This document shows, in pieces, positions 24,944 through 34,523 of a DNA stretch of 64,000 nt. A model generated the notes under the pieces. The model was not told where the DNA came from and searched no databases. It saw only the letters and a list, made by a program, of their open reading frames with translations. Source of the stretch: Leeuwenhoekiella polynyae (GTDB lineage: Bacteria; Bacteroidota; Bacteroidia; Flavobacteriales; Flavobacteriaceae); assembly GCF_042683665.1 (NCBI RefSeq), contig NZ_JBHUOO010000003.1; one strand, written 5' to 3'. The translations under genes and the position numbers were made by a program. Within the stretch, counting starts at the first letter, position 1. Each line of letters begins with the position of its first letter.

Positions 24944-25492
24944 ATGGAATATTACAACTATCTAAAATCCCTACATCTTATATTTATTGTGACGTGGTTT
25001 GCAGGCTTATTCTATGTGCCGCGCTTGTTTATGTATCAGATTGAAGCTTCTGAAAAACCCGAACCAGACAGAACGATTCTGGGAGATCAACTGGCTTTGA
25101 TGACTAAACGTCTCTGGAAAATAATAACCTGGCCTTCGATGATTTTAGCCAGTCTTTTTGCCTTTATGATGCTGCATTTAAACTCGGGGATTTTATATGC
25201 TCCGTGGATGCAGATCAAACTGGGATTTGTGGTTTTACTGTATGCCTACCATTTTAAAAATCATCAGATTTATAAGCAATTGCAGGCCGGTAATTTTAAA
25301 TACACCACCAAGTTTATGCGCATCTGGAATGAGGGACCAACGCTTATTCTTTTCGCAGTTATTTTTCTGGTAATTACAAAAAGTACAACCAACTGGATTT
25401 GGGGATTGGCCGGTTTAATTACCTTGGCCATACTTTTAATGTTGGGCATAAAACTCTATAAAAGCATACGCGACAAAAATCCCAATGCCTAA
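24944..25492 (+). CDS. hemJ: Protoporphyrinogen IX oxidase, HemJ type
   Basis: A 182-residue membrane protein with four hydrophobic segments. The conserved N-terminal LKSLHLIFIVTWFAGLFYVPRLF contains the essential histidine at position 11, and KIITWPSMIL near 64 is typical of HemJ/CopD-like proteins. HemJ oxidises protoporphyrinogen IX to protoporphyrin IX and supplies the step between HemF and HemH, for which no hemG or hemY is present here. A TACCTTTG box (24932-24939) ends only 4 bp before the ATG. It probably overlaps the upstream reading of the kinase gene. Confidence 0.92.
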   Translation: MEYYNYLKSLHLIFIVTWFAGLFYVPRLFMYQIEASEKPEPDRTILGDQLALMTKRLWKIITWPSMILASLFAFMMLHLNSGILYAPWMQIKLGFVVLLYAYHFKNHQIYKQLQAGNFKYTTKFMRIWNEGPTLILFAVIFLVITKSTTNWIWGLAGLITLAILLMLGIKLYKSIRDKNPNA

Positions 25493-25520
25493 CGGCGCGG
25501 TTTTTGATACCTATCTGCCA

Positions 25521-26984
25521 ATGAAATTCAATAAGCTTTCTTTACGCCTGCGCATCTTTTTTGGGATGGTATTTCTCATTTTGGGAGCTTCGATCCTCAT
25601 TGGGATTATTAGTGTCGTTCAATATAAAGAAGAGGCTAAAGAATATCACAGAGATCGTTTGTTGCGTAAAGAAGATCAGATCAGGGCAGAGATCGCTTAT
25701 GTTTTAGACCAGACGACTTATGAGGTTATTTCTGAGAATATTCCGTTTATTTTAAAGTTTAATAACGACATCTACCGCATTGCAGATGTTCACGATTTAC
25801 CCATCAATATTTATGATCTCAACGGAAAGCTTCTAGTCAAATCAAAGGAAAGTTTTACCGAAGACACCTTAGAAACTTCCTTAAACCCCAATGTATTAGA
25901 AGGTTTAGCAAACATGCCTACTAAACGCTGGGTGGTACAATCTGAGATTGACGGCGTTAAATATCAATCTTCATATACGTACATCAACGACAACCAGTTT
26001 AAGCCGCTGGCGATTATGAATCTGCCGTACATTCAGGATGATGATTTCATCACGCGTGAACTGGACGAATTTTTACGCCGTCTGGCAGAAGGGTATTTGT
26101 TTATGCTCTTGATCGCAACTGCGCTATCGTATTTCTTATCGCGATACATCACGCGTAGTTTAAAAACCATAAGTGATAAGATGATCCAGACGCGGTTAGA
26201 TAAACGCAACCAGCGCATTGAGATTGATGATGCCAGTGAAGAAATCAGCAATCTGGTAAAATCCTATAATGGGATGATCGACGAGCTCGAAAATAGTGCG
26301 GCAAAACTTGCACAAAGTGAGCGCGAAGCGGCGTGGCGCGAGATGGCCAAGCAAGTAGCACACGAGATCAAAAATCCCTTGACGCCAATGCGTTTGACAG
26401 TGCAGAGTTTCCAGCGACGTTTTGACCCTGAAGATCCAGAGATTCATAAAAAGTTAGATGAATACAGCAAAACCCTCATTCAGCAGATAGATACGATGAG
26501 TTCGATTGCGGAGGCTTTTTCCAATTTTGCAAAAATGCCTGCACAGCAAAACGAAACGCTTAATGTGGTTTTTGTGACCAAATTAGCACTGGATATTTTC
26601 ACAGAGCATTACCTTACTTTTGGTACAGATTCCGAAGAAATTATTGTAAAGTTAGACCGTACCCAGCTCATTAGAGTGATCACCAATCTGGTAAAAAATG
26701 CCATTCAGGCTACCGAAGATGTAGAAGATCCTAAAATTAGGGTTGAGATTAAAGGCGATGCAGACACGGTGTGCATTCTGGTTTGTGATAACGGTCACGG
26801 TATTTCTGAAGAGAATGCCGAAATGATATTTGAGCCTAAGTTTACCACAAAATCCAGCGGAATGGGGCTGGGGCTGGCGATGGTAAAAAATATTGTGGAA
26901 ACCTATAACGGAACCATTACCTTTACTTCTAAGGCTGAAAGAGGAACCGTTTTTAAAGTAACTTTTCCTATTGCTGAGGTATAG
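25521..26984 (+). CDS. Sensor histidine kinase (NtrY-like) with HAMP domain
   Basis: I favour the ATG at 25521 (MKFNKLSLRLR); an in-frame ATG at 25485 overlaps hemJ by 8 bp. The protein has a transmembrane helix at ~10-32, a periplasmic sensing region to ~195, a second helix at ~198-218, a HAMP linker, the phospho-acceptor His near residue 281 in MAKQVAHEIKNPLTPM, and an ATPase domain with KNAIQAT, DNGHGIS and GMGLGLAMVK. No response regulator gene is adjacent, so it is an orphan kinase here. The signal is unknown. Confidence 0.9.
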   Translation: MKFNKLSLRLRIFFGMVFLILGASILIGIISVVQYKEEAKEYHRDRLLRKEDQIRAEIAYVLDQTTYEVISENIPFILKFNNDIYRIADVHDLPINIYDLNGKLLVKSKESFTEDTLETSLNPNVLEGLANMPTKRWVVQSEIDGVKYQSSYTYINDNQFKPLAIMNLPYIQDDDFITRELDEFLRRLAEGYLFMLLIATALSYFLSRYITRSLKTISDKMIQTRLDKRNQRIEIDDASEEISNLVKSYNGMIDELENSAAKLAQSEREAAWREMAKQVAHEIKNPLTPMRLTVQSFQRRFDPEDPEIHKKLDEYSKTLIQQIDTMSSIAEAFSNFAKMPAQQNETLNVVFVTKLALDIFTEHYLTFGTDSEEIIVKLDRTQLIRVITNLVKNAIQATEDVEDPKIRVEIKGDADTVCILVCDNGHGISEENAEMIFEPKFTTKSSGMGLGLAMVKNIVETYNGTITFTSKAERGTVFKVTFPIAEV

Positions 26985-27048
26985 ATCTACCTGAAATTGA
27001 GCCTTACATCTAGCAATAACTTCCACCTTGTGGAATAAAATAACGACT

Positions 27049-27831
27049 ATGAATTTTGAAAATCTTATTTATGAAGTCGATGATCAATTGGCTGTCATAA
27101 CCATCAACCGACCTAAAAAGTTAAACGCACTCAACCGCGATACCATACAAGAACTGCATGATGCCTTTGCTGAAGCAGATGCTGATGAAGATATAGGGGT
27201 TATCATCTTGACCGGAAGCGGCGAGAAAGCATTTGTTGCCGGTGCAGACATCAGTGAATTTTCTGATTTTGAAGAAGAAGAAGGAGCGTTGCTGGCGCGA
27301 AAAGGACAAAAATTGTTATTTGATTTTATCGAAAATTTAAGCACGCCGGTGATCGCAGCCATTAACGGTTTTGCTTTAGGAGGCGGACTAGAATTGGCGA
27401 TGGCAGCACACATTCGCATTGCGAGTGACAACGCCCGTATGGGATTGCCGGAAACTTCTCTGGGCCTGATTCCCGGCTATGGGGGGACGCAGCGTTTACC
27501 CCAACTCGTGGGGAAAGGTCGTGCATTTGAGATGATCATGACCGCGAGTATGATCAATGCTGATCAGGCTTTACAATACGGTCTGGTGAATCACGTGACG
27601 ATGCAGGAAGAATTGATGTCGCACGCCGAAAAAATAGCAGCAAAAATCTTAAACAACAGTGGGGTAGCAATTGCTACAGCGATACACGCTGTAAATGCCG
27701 GTTTTAAAACCGGAGTCAACGGTTATGATACCGAGATCGAAGGTTTTGGAGCTTCTTTTGGTACCGAAGATTTTAAAGAAGGTACCAGTGCGTTTTTAGA
27801 AAAGCGCAAACCGGAGTTTCCGGGGAACTAA
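27049..27831 (+). CDS. Enoyl-CoA hydratase/isomerase (crotonase family)
   Basis: I choose the ATG at 27049 (MNFENLIYEV); a TTG at 27028 is also in frame. The 260-residue protein shows the crotonase oxyanion-hole regions AFVAGADISEF near 65 and INGFALGGGLELAMA near 107. The catalytic glutamates are placed as in true hydratases (ELAMAAH and GLPETSLGLIPGYGGTQRL). It hydrates trans-2-enoyl-CoA in fatty-acid or amino-acid degradation. A terminator follows. Confidence 0.92.
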   Translation: MNFENLIYEVDDQLAVITINRPKKLNALNRDTIQELHDAFAEADADEDIGVIILTGSGEKAFVAGADISEFSDFEEEEGALLARKGQKLLFDFIENLSTPVIAAINGFALGGGLELAMAAHIRIASDNARMGLPETSLGLIPGYGGTQRLPQLVGKGRAFEMIMTASMINADQALQYGLVNHVTMQEELMSHAEKIAAKILNNSGVAIATAIHAVNAGFKTGVNGYDTEIEGFGASFGTEDFKEGTSAFLEKRKPEFPGN

Positions 27832-27852
27832 AGGCACTGCATTTGAGTAATT

Positions 27853-27879
27853 AAAAAACCGCTTACGAGCGGTTTTTTT
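27853..27879 (+). terminator. Rho-independent terminator
   Basis: AAAAACCGCT pairs with AGCGGTTTTT over a 4-nt loop, followed by more T. It closes the enoyl-CoA hydratase gene. Confidence 0.85.
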
Positions 27880-27906
27880 GATCTTAACAAAACAGGAAAT
27901 ATTCCA

Positions 27907-27914
27907 TATATTTG
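27907..27914 (+). promoter_or_regulatory. -7 promoter box of the radical SAM gene
   Basis: TATATTTG is an exact TAnnTTTG match, 16 bp before the ATG at 27931 and just behind the terminator of the preceding gene. No -33 element of correct spacing was seen. Confidence 0.55.
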
Positions 27915-27930
27915 TAATAAATCCTATTTT

Positions 27931-29007
27931 ATGCAAGCAGAAGGTGAACACTTAAAAGGGCGGGGAGCGCAAAAACATATTGCCAATCGGTTTGATCAAA
28001 ACAGGCACGAGCTGCGGGATGATTTTTTAAACTACTGTGCGCAGGAAGGCGATGAGCCGCAAAATCTCAAGACGCTCTTTATAGATACATTTCCCAAAAC
28101 TATAGTCAATAAAGTAGAAAGTCCAGATGTGGGAATGGGATATTCCCTTAACCCGTATCAGGGTTGCGAGCATGGCTGCGTATATTGCTATGCGCGCAAT
28201 TCTCATGAATATTGGGGCTACGGTGCCGGTCTCGATTTTGAAAGTCGCATTTTAGTCAAACGCAATGCCGTGCGTTTGCTAGAAAAGCACCTCACCAAAA
28301 AAGGCTGGAAAGCTGCTCCCATCGTTCTTTCAGGAAATACCGACTGTTACCAGCCTGCAGAAAAGCGTTTTAAAATTACGCGTAACTTACTAGAGGCTTT
28401 TTACAAATACCGGCATCCGGTAGCTATTATCACTAAAAATGCATTGATTCAGCGAGATCTTGATGTCATTAAAGAATTGGCTGCAAACAACTTGATTCAG
28501 GTAAATATGTCTATTACAACTTTAGATGAAAAAACCAGACGCTTGCTTGAGCCGCGTACCGCAAGTATCAAAAAACGTTTAGAAACGGTAAAAAAGTTAT
28601 CAGAATTGGGCGTTCCGGTTAATGTGATGACCGCACCCATAATCCCGGGAATCAACAGTCACGAAGTGTTACCGCTCATCAAAGCAGCAGCTGATCACGG
28701 TGCGCGCTCAGTAGGGTACACGGTAGTGCGGCTCAATGGTGCCATCGGTAAAATTTTTGAACAGTGGATTAAATCGGCGATGCCAGATCGCGCAGATAAA
28801 GTGCTCAATCAGATTGCGGCTTGTCACGAGGGCAATTTAAACGATTCCCAGTTTGGTCGCAGAATGCGCGGAAGTGGTGAGTTTGCTAACCAGATAAAAG
28901 CGCAAATGGAATTGGGACGTAACAAATTCCTCAAAGGAAGAAGCATTGCACCGCTCAATTGTGATTTGTTTGAGCAATACAGGCCGGGGCAACTTTCACT
29001 CTTTTAA
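27931..29007 (+). CDS. PA0069-family radical SAM protein
   Basis: A 358-residue radical SAM enzyme with the 4Fe-4S motif in GCEHGCVYCYAR near residue 80 (CxxxCxxC). The SPL-like core follows with LSGNTDCYQPAEK and NMSITTLDE. The PA0069/SplB-like group is widespread, but its substrate is unproven. The gene stands alone with its own promoter and a short intergenic region after it. The C-terminus FEQYRPGQLSLF is typical of the group. Confidence 0.9.
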   Translation: MQAEGEHLKGRGAQKHIANRFDQNRHELRDDFLNYCAQEGDEPQNLKTLFIDTFPKTIVNKVESPDVGMGYSLNPYQGCEHGCVYCYARNSHEYWGYGAGLDFESRILVKRNAVRLLEKHLTKKGWKAAPIVLSGNTDCYQPAEKRFKITRNLLEAFYKYRHPVAIITKNALIQRDLDVIKELAANNLIQVNMSITTLDEKTRRLLEPRTASIKKRLETVKKLSELGVPVNVMTAPIIPGINSHEVLPLIKAAADHGARSVGYTVVRLNGAIGKIFEQWIKSAMPDRADKVLNQIAACHEGNLNDSQFGRRMRGSGEFANQIKAQMELGRNKFLKGRSIAPLNCDLFEQYRPGQLSLF

Positions 29008-29048
29008 ATATTTTAAAGTGGCATAGTTTCTGTGTATTATTATAAACT

Positions 29049-30185
29049 ATGCTAAATAATCAAAAGGTATATTTTGGATTAATCGGGTTGCTCTTATTCG
29101 CTTCATGTAGCAAGCTGACTAAGGCTACCGATTTTATAACACAGCCCACAGCGCGGGAAGTTTATGCACGCAACTTTGAATCGGATTCTTTGCCCTATAT
29201 TTTTTGGAATATGGCATTTAAAGAAGCACTTCAGGACAGTCTACACGTAAATTCCCCCTATCAGGAAATGGGGATATTCAATCCTAAAATTAATCCGGTT
29301 TATGCCTATGAACTCTATCTCGAACGGGGCCGTAACTACGATTTCAGTGTTTTGACAGATACCATAAATCCATTAGTTTTTATAGATCTGTATGAGAAAA
29401 CTTCAGATAGTATATCTCCTTTTAAACTTGAGGAGCAGGCGGCTTATGAACAATCAACGTTGAATTTTTCGCCTAAAAAGTCAGCGATTTTTAAAGTGGT
29501 TTTTCAACCTCAATTGAACGCTGCGTCAAATTTTACACTAACTATATCGAGCACACCCGGCTATAGTTTTCCGGTAGCGGGCATTTCAAGTAAAGCCATA
29601 CAAAGTTATTGGGGAGCGCCCAGGGATGGTGGTAAACGCAGTCACGAGGGTGTAGATATCTTTGCATCACGGGGTACGCCTGTGCTCGCTAGTGTAGCCG
29701 GTAAGGTGAGTAGAACCGGCAATCTCGGTCTGGGTGGTAAGCAGGTATGGTTGCGAGACGGACTTTTGGGTAACAGTTTATATTATGCGCATTTAGACAG
29801 TATTATTGTAACTAATGGTCAGCGCGTGAAAATTGGGGATACTCTAGGTCTGGTAGGCAATACGGGTAATGCGCGTACAACACCACCGCATTTGCATTTT
29901 GGGGTTTACAGTCGGGGTAGTGGTGCGATTAATCCGTTGCCGTTTGTAAAAGAAGAGGCTAAACTGGCGGACAATCAGAAAGCTTCAGAAATTTATAACA
30001 GGTATTTGGTTAAGTCAGTCCGTGCTAATTTGAGAAGTAGCGCTTCGGCAAAATCTCAGCAAATAGGTTCACTCACGCGGTTAGATACAGTAAATCTTCT
30101 AGGTGAAACAGCAGATTGGTTGCATGTTGAAACTTCAACGGCAAAGCGAGCATTTGTTCATAAAAGTTTAGTGACTCCGCTTTAG
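29049..30185 (+). CDS. M23-family murein metallopeptidase with SH3 domain
   Basis: Lipoprotein signal with lipobox FASC (residue ~20). The LytM/M23 peptidase domain spans about residues 185-305: first zinc ligands in RSHEGVDIFAS, then SLYYAHLDS, and PPHLHFGVY with the final His pair. The last ~60 residues form a bacterial SH3 domain (VRANLRSSASAKSQQIGSL). It would cleave peptide cross-links of peptidoglycan at the outer membrane or periplasm. All zinc-binding residues are present, so it is probably active. Confidence 0.92.
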   Translation: MLNNQKVYFGLIGLLLFASCSKLTKATDFITQPTAREVYARNFESDSLPYIFWNMAFKEALQDSLHVNSPYQEMGIFNPKINPVYAYELYLERGRNYDFSVLTDTINPLVFIDLYEKTSDSISPFKLEEQAAYEQSTLNFSPKKSAIFKVVFQPQLNAASNFTLTISSTPGYSFPVAGISSKAIQSYWGAPRDGGKRSHEGVDIFASRGTPVLASVAGKVSRTGNLGLGGKQVWLRDGLLGNSLYYAHLDSIIVTNGQRVKIGDTLGLVGNTGNARTTPPHLHFGVYSRGSGAINPLPFVKEEAKLADNQKASEIYNRYLVKSVRANLRSSASAKSQQIGSLTRLDTVNLLGETADWLHVETSTAKRAFVHKSLVTPL

Positions 30186-30261
30186 TTGTAATTAACGTTT
30201 TTTTGGCTGCAAGAGCACCAAAACCTTGGTATTTTTAAACTGAATTATAAAAACGCAAACG

Positions 30262-31626
30262 ATGTCGTTATTCGGAAAAGTAAAAAATACAATAGGCCTG
30301 TTGAAATCGGTAGATTTAGATGCTCTGGCAAAACTCTCTCAAAAAGTTGATCTGTCTCAGGTAATGAGTGCTGTGGGAAATCTTGATGATCGTCAACTGA
30401 AAGGTTTGATGAAAATGCTGAATTCTCAAGCAAAAAAAGGTCAGCATAAATTACCACCCATTGATGGGGATTTTTACAACCTTGCGCAAAAGCTTTCTCC
30501 TGAAGAGCGTGCGCTTCAGATGAAGATGCGGAATTTTATGGAAGACGAGGTAAAACCTATTGCTAACGATTTTTGGAATCGAGCCGAGTTTCCGCATGAG
30601 ATTATCCCCAAGTTTGCTGAACTTAATTTAGCCGGTATCGCTTATAAAGGGTACGGCTGTCCCGGTGAATCCTTTTTGATGGAAGGAATCTTAGCGATGG
30701 AACTTGCCAGAGTTGATGTTTCTATTTCGACATTTTTCGGTGTACATAGTGGTTTGGCAATGGGCTCTATCTACCTCTGCGGAAGCGAAGAGCAAAAACA
30801 ATACTGGTTGCCTAAAATGCAGAAGTTTGAAAAAATAGGTGCTTTTGGTCTTACAGAGCCCGATGTAGGTTCTGGTGCTGCCGGCGGATTGGGAACAACA
30901 TGTAGAAAAGAAGGTGAGGAGTGGGTATTAAACGGAGAAAAGAAATGGATAGGTAACGCCACATTCTCTGATATAACAATCATTTGGGCACGTGATGAAG
31001 AAAGCGGTCGGGTAAAAGGCTTTATCGTGCGCAAAGAAAACCCCGGTTTTAAAGCTGAGAAGATGAAAGATAAAATGGCGTTGCGTACTGTTCAAAATGC
31101 GTTGATCACACTTTCAGATTGTCGTGTTCCCGAAAGTGATCGCTTGCAAAATGCCAACTCCTTTAAAGATACCGCAAAAGTATTGCAAATGACACGCGCC
31201 AGCGTGGCTTGGCAGGCAGTAGGTTGTGCCCGTGGTGCTTATGAAGCAGCGTTAAAATATACCAAGAAACGGGAGCAATTTGGTCGTCCAATTGCTAGTT
31301 TTCAGTTGATACAAAACCATTTGGTCGAGATGGTTTCAAATCTCACCGCTATGCAAACGCTTTGTTTCCGCTTAAGCGAGATGCAAGATGGTGGCCAGTT
31401 GACTGATGAGCACGCTTCTTTAGCAAAAGTCTTCTGTTCGATGCGCACCCGCGATGTCGTAAGTCGCGCCCGTGAAGTAATGGGCGGTAACGGTATTCTA
31501 CTGGAGTATGATGTAGCACGTTTTGTGGCAGATGCCGAAGCCATTTACAGTTATGAGGGTACTAAGGAGATCAATTCACTTATTGTAGGTAGAGCGATCA
31601 CCGGTTATAGTGCTTTTGTGAGCTAA
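30262..31626 (+). CDS. Acyl-CoA dehydrogenase
   Basis: A 454-residue FAD-dependent dehydrogenase. After a ~60-residue N-terminal extension come the standard domains, with FGLTEPDVGSGAAG near 196, the VLNGEKKWIGN middle domain, and the C-terminal AREVMGGNGILLEYDVARF with YSYEGTKEINSLIVGR. The glutamate in YEGT is placed as in glutaryl-CoA dehydrogenases. It oxidises an acyl-CoA at C2-C3 and hands electrons to ETF. The exact chain-length or glutaryl specificity cannot be decided. Confidence 0.92.
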   Translation: MSLFGKVKNTIGLLKSVDLDALAKLSQKVDLSQVMSAVGNLDDRQLKGLMKMLNSQAKKGQHKLPPIDGDFYNLAQKLSPEERALQMKMRNFMEDEVKPIANDFWNRAEFPHEIIPKFAELNLAGIAYKGYGCPGESFLMEGILAMELARVDVSISTFFGVHSGLAMGSIYLCGSEEQKQYWLPKMQKFEKIGAFGLTEPDVGSGAAGGLGTTCRKEGEEWVLNGEKKWIGNATFSDITIIWARDEESGRVKGFIVRKENPGFKAEKMKDKMALRTVQNALITLSDCRVPESDRLQNANSFKDTAKVLQMTRASVAWQAVGCARGAYEAALKYTKKREQFGRPIASFQLIQNHLVEMVSNLTAMQTLCFRLSEMQDGGQLTDEHASLAKVFCSMRTRDVVSRAREVMGGNGILLEYDVARFVADAEAIYSYEGTKEINSLIVGRAITGYSAFVS

Positions 31627-31711
31627 ACCTATTTTATAATAGATTCCAAAAGATTTTTATAGGTGTTTTAATATCCCGTTATTTGCACTTGAAAATTTTA
31701 AAATTTATAAA

Positions 31712-32440
31712 ATGAAATTCAATAGATTATTTCTAGCCTTACCTGTTGCACTTACCTTAGTGAATTGTAATGATTCTAAAATGAACTCAGGAGGTGACGC
31801 AGACTTAAAAACCTTTAAAGATTCTGTTTCTTATATCATAGGTGCGAATACCGGAGCACAATTTAAACAAGCTTTAGGAGATAATCCTGATGAGTTTTTT
31901 GATGTTGATGTATATGAACAAGGTGTGCGCAAAGCGCTTACTGATAGTGTAGAAATGCCACAGCAAGTGATGCAGCAAGTGATGCAGAAGTTCCAGATGC
32001 AATTGCGCGAAAAGCAGCAAAAAGAGCAAGAAGCTAAAGCAGAAGAGAATAAGAAAAAAGAAGAGGTATTTTTGAAAGAAAATGCTACGAAAGAGGGTGT
32101 TCAAACTACCGAAAGCGGATTGCAGTATAAAATAATCGAAGAAGGAAGCGGTGACAGTCCATCTGAGACCGATAAAGTTGAAGTGAATTATGAAGGTAAA
32201 TTACTAGACGGAACCGTTTTTGACAGCTCTTACGAGCGTGAAGAATCAACTACTTTTGGTGTAAATCAAGTAATCAAAGGATGGACAGAAGGTCTTCAGT
32301 TGATGAAAGAAGGAGCAAAATATGAGTTCTATATCCCTTCAGAATTAGCGTATGGTCAAAGAGGTTCTGGTGCTAAAATAGGTCCGGGAGAGCCACTTAT
32401 ATTTACCGTAGAATTGATCGACGTTAAAGATTCAGAATAA
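31712..32440 (+). CDS. FKBP-type peptidyl-prolyl isomerase lipoprotein (first copy)
   Basis: Lipobox TLVNC near residue 20, then a helical dimerisation region (residues ~30-125) rich in Gln/Glu/Lys as in Mip/FkpA, and a C-terminal FKBP domain with KVEVNYEGKLLDGTVFDSSY and KEGAKYEFYIPSELAYGQRG. It catalyses proline isomerisation and chaperones proteins in the periplasm. It is a paralogue of the gene at 34524-35222, with which it shares the same FKBP-domain core. Confidence 0.93.
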   Translation: MKFNRLFLALPVALTLVNCNDSKMNSGGDADLKTFKDSVSYIIGANTGAQFKQALGDNPDEFFDVDVYEQGVRKALTDSVEMPQQVMQQVMQKFQMQLREKQQKEQEAKAEENKKKEEVFLKENATKEGVQTTESGLQYKIIEEGSGDSPSETDKVEVNYEGKLLDGTVFDSSYEREESTTFGVNQVIKGWTEGLQLMKEGAKYEFYIPSELAYGQRGSGAKIGPGEPLIFTVELIDVKDSE

Positions 32441-32443
32441 AAA

Positions 32444-33136
32444 TTGACATTTATAGTAATTTCCGTAGTATCCGGCGCGCTTATATTAGGTGCTTTTTGG
32501 GGGATTTACGGGAGTTTATCTAAGAAAACAGAGGGCTTTCTCGTTGCTTTGGCAGGAGGAGCCCTTATTGTTTCTACTGTATTAGAATTGATTAACCCGG
32601 CGATAGAAAAAGCCAGTATTGGTATTGCGCTGGGTATTGTTATGGCAGGTGCAGGTGTTTTTACCGCACTTGATTATCTGGTGAAGAAAAAATGGGGTTC
32701 AGATAGTGGTGGGGGGTTACTCGCTGCAATTACTCTGGACGGAATTCCTGAAAATCTTGCACTGGGAGTGGCACTTATTGGTGCCGATGCGCTTACCGTT
32801 GCTGCGCTGTCCGGTTCTATTTTCTTATCCAATCTTCCTGAAGCAGCAGGCGGAGCTAAAGAAATGACCAAAAACGGTTCTTCTAAAAAGAAAGTGCTTT
32901 TGCTGTGGTCTGCAACAGCTTTAATCTTATCGCTTGCAGCACTTTTAGGCAATCAACTGCTTGCTGACGTTCCAGATGAAACGCTGGCTTACATCCGTTG
33001 CTTTGCAGGGGGTGCCGTAGTTGCTTCTCTCGCTATAGAAGTTTTTCCTAAAGCATACAAAGATGACAGTTATTGGGCAGGTATCGCTACTGCTATAGGT
33101 CTTGTTCTCGCCTTTTACTTAAACAGCTTTAGCTAA
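32444..33136 (+). CDS. ZIP-family metal transporter
   Basis: A 230-residue membrane protein with about seven to eight hydrophobic segments. The conserved TLDGIPENLALGV near residue 98 matches the ZIP metal-site helix, with Asp in place of the usual His. It moves zinc or another divalent cation across the inner membrane. The start is a TTG at 32444, 3 bp after the FKBP stop, so the two genes are likely co-transcribed; no in-frame ATG precedes the first hydrophobic segment. Confidence 0.82.
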   Translation: MTFIVISVVSGALILGAFWGIYGSLSKKTEGFLVALAGGALIVSTVLELINPAIEKASIGIALGIVMAGAGVFTALDYLVKKKWGSDSGGGLLAAITLDGIPENLALGVALIGADALTVAALSGSIFLSNLPEAAGGAKEMTKNGSSKKKVLLLWSATALILSLAALLGNQLLADVPDETLAYIRCFAGGAVVASLAIEVFPKAYKDDSYWAGIATAIGLVLAFYLNSFS

Positions 33137-33285
33137 TAGTTCGCTTGCGCGGAAACTCTTCAGATCTACCCATATTCTAACTAAATTTTAAAAGAGTATG
33201 CAATCGCTTTTGCGCCAAACAGCGTAATTTTAAAGGAAGAAAGGCAGAGGTCTTCTGTTTCTAAATTCTTTAATCATTTAGCAAA

Positions 33286-34200
33286 ATGGCTTACATAGAT
33301 TATTATAAGGTTTTGGGTCTTGATAAATCGGCTACTGAAGCTGAAATTAAAAAGGCTTACCGCAAACTGGCCCGAAAATACCATCCTGATGTGAATCCCG
33401 GCGATACTGAAGCTGAAGAAAAATTCAAACAGGTTAATGAGGCAAACGAAGTTCTGAGTAATCCTGAAAACCGAAAGAAATACGATAAATACGGGAAAGA
33501 CTGGCAACATGCTGACGCTTACGAGCAGGCAGAACAACAGCGCAATCAATATTCCAGATCTGCTTCTGGTGGTGGACGCGCCCAATACAGTGGAGGTTTT
33601 GATGAAGGAGATTTTTCAGATTTTTTCGGTTCTATGTTTGGCGGAGGTGCCGGTGGTGGTTTTCGCGGTGGAGGTCGCCAGGCACAATTTAGAGGGCAGG
33701 ACTTTAATGCAACACTAGAACTTGAGCTGCGCGAAGTTTTTGAGAAACACAAACGCACACTTACCGTTAATGGTAAAAATATACGGCTTACAATACCTGC
33801 CGGAGTAGAAAATGGGCAAACCATAAAGATTAAAGGCTACGGTGGTCCGGGTGTAAGTGGGGGTCCTAACGGGGATTTATACCTTCAATTTATCATAAAC
33901 AACAACACCTCTTTTAGAAGAGATGGTGCTAACCTGTATAAAACCGTTCCTCTAGACCTGTATACTTCAATTTTAGGAGGCGAACTTGTCATAGAGACCT
34001 TTGATAGCAGCGTCAAGCTCAAAGTTGCCCCAGAGACTCCTAACGGCAAACAAGTGAAACTCAAAGGCAAAGGCTTTCCGGTTTATAAGAAGGAAGGTCA
34101 GGCTGGTGATCTATACATCACTTACGAGGTTAAAATGCCTCAAAACCTTTCGGATAAGGAAAAAGAATTATTTGAAGAACTTGCAAAATTAAGGTCCTGA
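33286..34200 (+). CDS. cbpA: DnaJ-like co-chaperone CbpA
   Basis: An N-terminal J domain with HPD in ARKYHPDVNPGD (residues ~33) is followed by a Gly-rich region (~85-130) and two DnaJ C-terminal peptide-binding domains. The zinc-finger region of DnaJ is absent, which defines the CbpA/DjlA2-type. It stimulates DnaK ATPase and delivers clients. The next gene, overlapping by one base, encodes CbpM, which confirms the assignment. Confidence 0.93.
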   Translation: MAYIDYYKVLGLDKSATEAEIKKAYRKLARKYHPDVNPGDTEAEEKFKQVNEANEVLSNPENRKKYDKYGKDWQHADAYEQAEQQRNQYSRSASGGGRAQYSGGFDEGDFSDFFGSMFGGGAGGGFRGGGRQAQFRGQDFNATLELELREVFEKHKRTLTVNGKNIRLTIPAGVENGQTIKIKGYGGPGVSGGPNGDLYLQFIINNNTSFRRDGANLYKTVPLDLYTSILGGELVIETFDSSVKLKVAPETPNGKQVKLKGKGFPVYKKEGQAGDLYITYEVKMPQNLSDKEKELFEELAKLRS

Positions 34201-34490
34201 TGAGCACTCCAGATTATATACCAGTATTAGAATTATGTGAGCAATACCACATAGAGCACACGTTTTTTACCGAATTACACGACAAGGGAGTTCTTGAAGT
34301 GGTTACCGTATCTCAGATGCGCTGTTTACATCACGACAGCATTCCTGTTTTTGAAAAAATTATGCGTATTCACAATGAACTAGATATCAATATTGAAGGT
34401 ATAGATGTCATTCTCAATCTGCTTGATAAAATTGATAAATTAAACAGACAACTTGTAAAAACTCAAAACAGACTGCGTATTTATGAGTAG
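34200..34490 (+). CDS. cbpM: CbpM-type chaperone modulator
   Basis: A 96-residue MerR-like winged-helix protein of the CbpM family, which in E. coli binds the J domain of CbpA and inhibits it. The region around LCEQYHIEHTFFTEL and the helical end LDKIDKLNRQL fit the family. Its ATG shares one base with the cbpA stop (TGATG), giving translational coupling. Confidence 0.85.
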   Translation: MSTPDYIPVLELCEQYHIEHTFFTELHDKGVLEVVTVSQMRCLHHDSIPVFEKIMRIHNELDINIEGIDVILNLLDKIDKLNRQLVKTQNRLRIYE

Positions 34491-34523
34491 TTTAGCAGCT
34501 TAATTGTATTTGATACTTGTTAT

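Noticed and set aside
24717..24965. Plus-strand ORF overlapping the end of the propeller gene and hemJ start
   Set aside because: It runs through the hairpin cluster and shadows two better genes.
25485..25520. Upstream ATG for the sensor kinase
   Set aside because: It overlaps hemJ and adds twelve residues without kinase-like sequence; the ATG at 25521 directly precedes the basic and hydrophobic N-terminus.
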